A stretch of DNA of 64,000 nt from contig CM057058.1 in the NCBI GenBank assembly GCA_029945375.1, positions 2,232,001 to 2,296,000 on the forward strand, written 5' to 3'. Positions 63,101 through 64,000 of the stretch are shown here, in pieces (the first letter of the stretch is position 1; each line of letters begins with the position of its first letter). Source of the DNA: Agaricus subrufescens (taxonomy: Eukaryota > Basidiomycota > Agaricomycetes > Agaricales > Agaricaceae). Under the pieces are notes generated by a model. That model worked only from the letters and a program-made list of their open reading frames with translations. It was not told where the DNA came from and searched no databases. The position numbers and the translations under genes are program-made.

Positions 63101-63824
63101 TTACTCGTCGAACCACCGGTCCTGGGTTTCCCGGTCATCGTCGACATCCAGACTCTCGTCGTAGTCTACTTTGTCGTAGTCAATCCCCTGCATATACATC
63201 AGCTTGATGCTGCGCTTTCGTCTCCCTACTCACCGCCAGCAGTCCGTAGATGAACCGTTCTCGCACTAATCGTTCGAAGCCCCTCCGCCGCTCTTCTTCG
63301 CTTTCCTCTTCCTCCACACCCACGTCTTCCTCCTCGCTTTCGTTTTCACTCTCATCTTCCTCTTCCTCCTCCACCGTAGTTTCGGCAAGCTCTCGACGGA
63401 TTATTCTCACTCGTTCTGCCTCTCGTTCCTCCTCGTAATCCCCAAGTAGACTCCCTAGTTTTCCAACATACTTTGTTTGGCCGTCGAGAAACTGCGTTTG
63501 AACCCAGTCCTTCTCTTCCTGGCCCTCCTCTTGCCCCCTTCGTTCCCTTCCCTCCCATAGTTCCGGCCATCTGTTGCGAGCCGATGTAAAACCCAGCTCA
63601 GTCTGATGTGTGTTCACATATCTTAAGCGTCTGTTTCGGATGGGTATGAGAGCTGTTCTCATCTTTGGCGTCGTGATGCAGCTGAATTTACAGAGCACAT
63701 CGGGCGGCAGCTGTGGGATGTGCTTTCTCAGAAACTGGATCGTTGAGGTTGTTGGAGACGGTTCGTAATCTGCGGGCAGGCCGAGGTATGAGAGAACGGC
63801 CTTTTCGTCAAAGTCCGAGTCCAT
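63101..63824 (-). CDS. CCDC97-like (DUF2052) acidic coiled-coil protein
   Basis: The product begins MDSDFDEKAVLSYLGLPADY. It contains FLRKHIPQLPPDVLCKFSCI, NRRLRYVNTHQTELGFTSAR-NRWPELW, then a long Glu-rich stretch. The conserved end is FERLVRERFIYGLL joined across an intron to GIDYDKVDYDESLDVDDDRE-TQDRWFDE, the signature of the CCDC97/DUF2052 family. Human CCDC97 associates with the SF3B splicing complex; the fungal role is inferred from that. The stop is at 63101-63103. An in-frame ATG at 63893 would add 23 residues; I prefer 63824 because homology begins there. The gene is in tandem with the Reb1-like gene, with about 98 bp between them. Confidence 0.8.
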
Positions 63825-63893
63825 TGTTGGGAAGAAAGGGACATACGCGATCACTGGACCCTGATCAGGGGAAATGCCGTCATTCCTCCCCAT

Positions 63894-64000
63894 CTTCCCT
63901 CCTCTTCACATGTCTCTCGACCCGTCCCAGCAACGGTCGCACTGTAGTTCCTTGCATTATCACCGCTGTTGGTGGGCCTTTTGCCGCCATAGCTTCTATA
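63894..64000. other. Right-edge region, possible promoter or start of a + strand gene
   Basis: A short open frame at the edge (TVVPCIITAVGGPFAAIASI) could be the beginning of a gene that runs right. It has no usable start codon in frame within the window, so I do not call a gene. Confidence 0.2.

Overview
The window is nuclear DNA from a filamentous fungus, most likely a basidiomycete (Agaricomycotina). Genes are dense and lie on both strands. They are cut by many short introns, mostly 45-75 nt with GTRNGT 5' sites and a CTRAC/CTGAY-like branch point close to the AG. The predicted proteins read like basidiomycete orthologues. The lineage call is inference from gene structure and remembered family sequences; no search was run. 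I saw no transposon, tRNA, rRNA or CRISPR array.

Layout, left to right. 0-0.7 kb: 5' part of an unknown Ser/Pro-rich protein (-). 0.85-6.9 kb: RNA polymerase I largest subunit (-). 7.1-8.2 kb: LAA2-like AP-1 accessory protein (-). 8.3-9.2 kb: Rrn11/TAF1A-like Pol I initiation factor (+). 9.2-11.9 kb: Rix1 (-). 12.0-15.3 kb: exocyst Sec10 (+). 15.3-16.5 kb: AUH-type enoyl-CoA hydratase (-). 17.0-22.9 kb: ABCC transporter (+). 23.0-25.4 kb: Spb4 DEAD-box helicase (+). 25.5-29.5 kb: PXB/PX protein (-). 29.6-34.0 kb: STB6-like protein (-). 34.2-36.3 kb: LON/RING protein (+). 37.0-38.5 kb: CCDC47-like ER protein (-). 38.6-39.2 kb: small unknown protein (+). 39.8-41.6 kb: glucose-6-phosphate dehydrogenase (-). 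41.7-42.5 kb: THOC5-like protein (+). 42.7-43.6 kb: Ubc8/UBE2H E2 (-). 43.7-45.0 kb: RING protein (+). 45.2-49.6 kb and 53.4-50.1 kb: two convergent Dbl-family RhoGEFs. 54.6-56.1 kb: Grr1-like LRR protein (-). 56.7-60.3 kb: membrane-anchored amidohydrolase (-). 60.8-63.0 kb: Reb1/TTF1-like Myb protein (-). 63.1-63.8 kb: CCDC97-like protein (-).

One functional theme stands out. Pol I core (RPA190), Pol I initiation (Rrn11-like), 60S maturation (Rix1, Spb4) and a Reb1-like candidate Pol I terminator protein share this window. Several neighbours are ubiquitin-pathway genes (Ubc8, LON/RING, RING, Grr1-like), but nothing shows that they are co-regulated. The most notable sequence-level observations are three consecutive microexons (14, 18 and 21 nt) carrying the RPA190 catalytic motif, and a repeated GACGTAA...CACGTG arrangement in three promoters.

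Coordinates given as exon-resolved were worked out by hand from splice signals and checked for reading-frame closure. Other multi-exon genes are given as start-to-stop spans.
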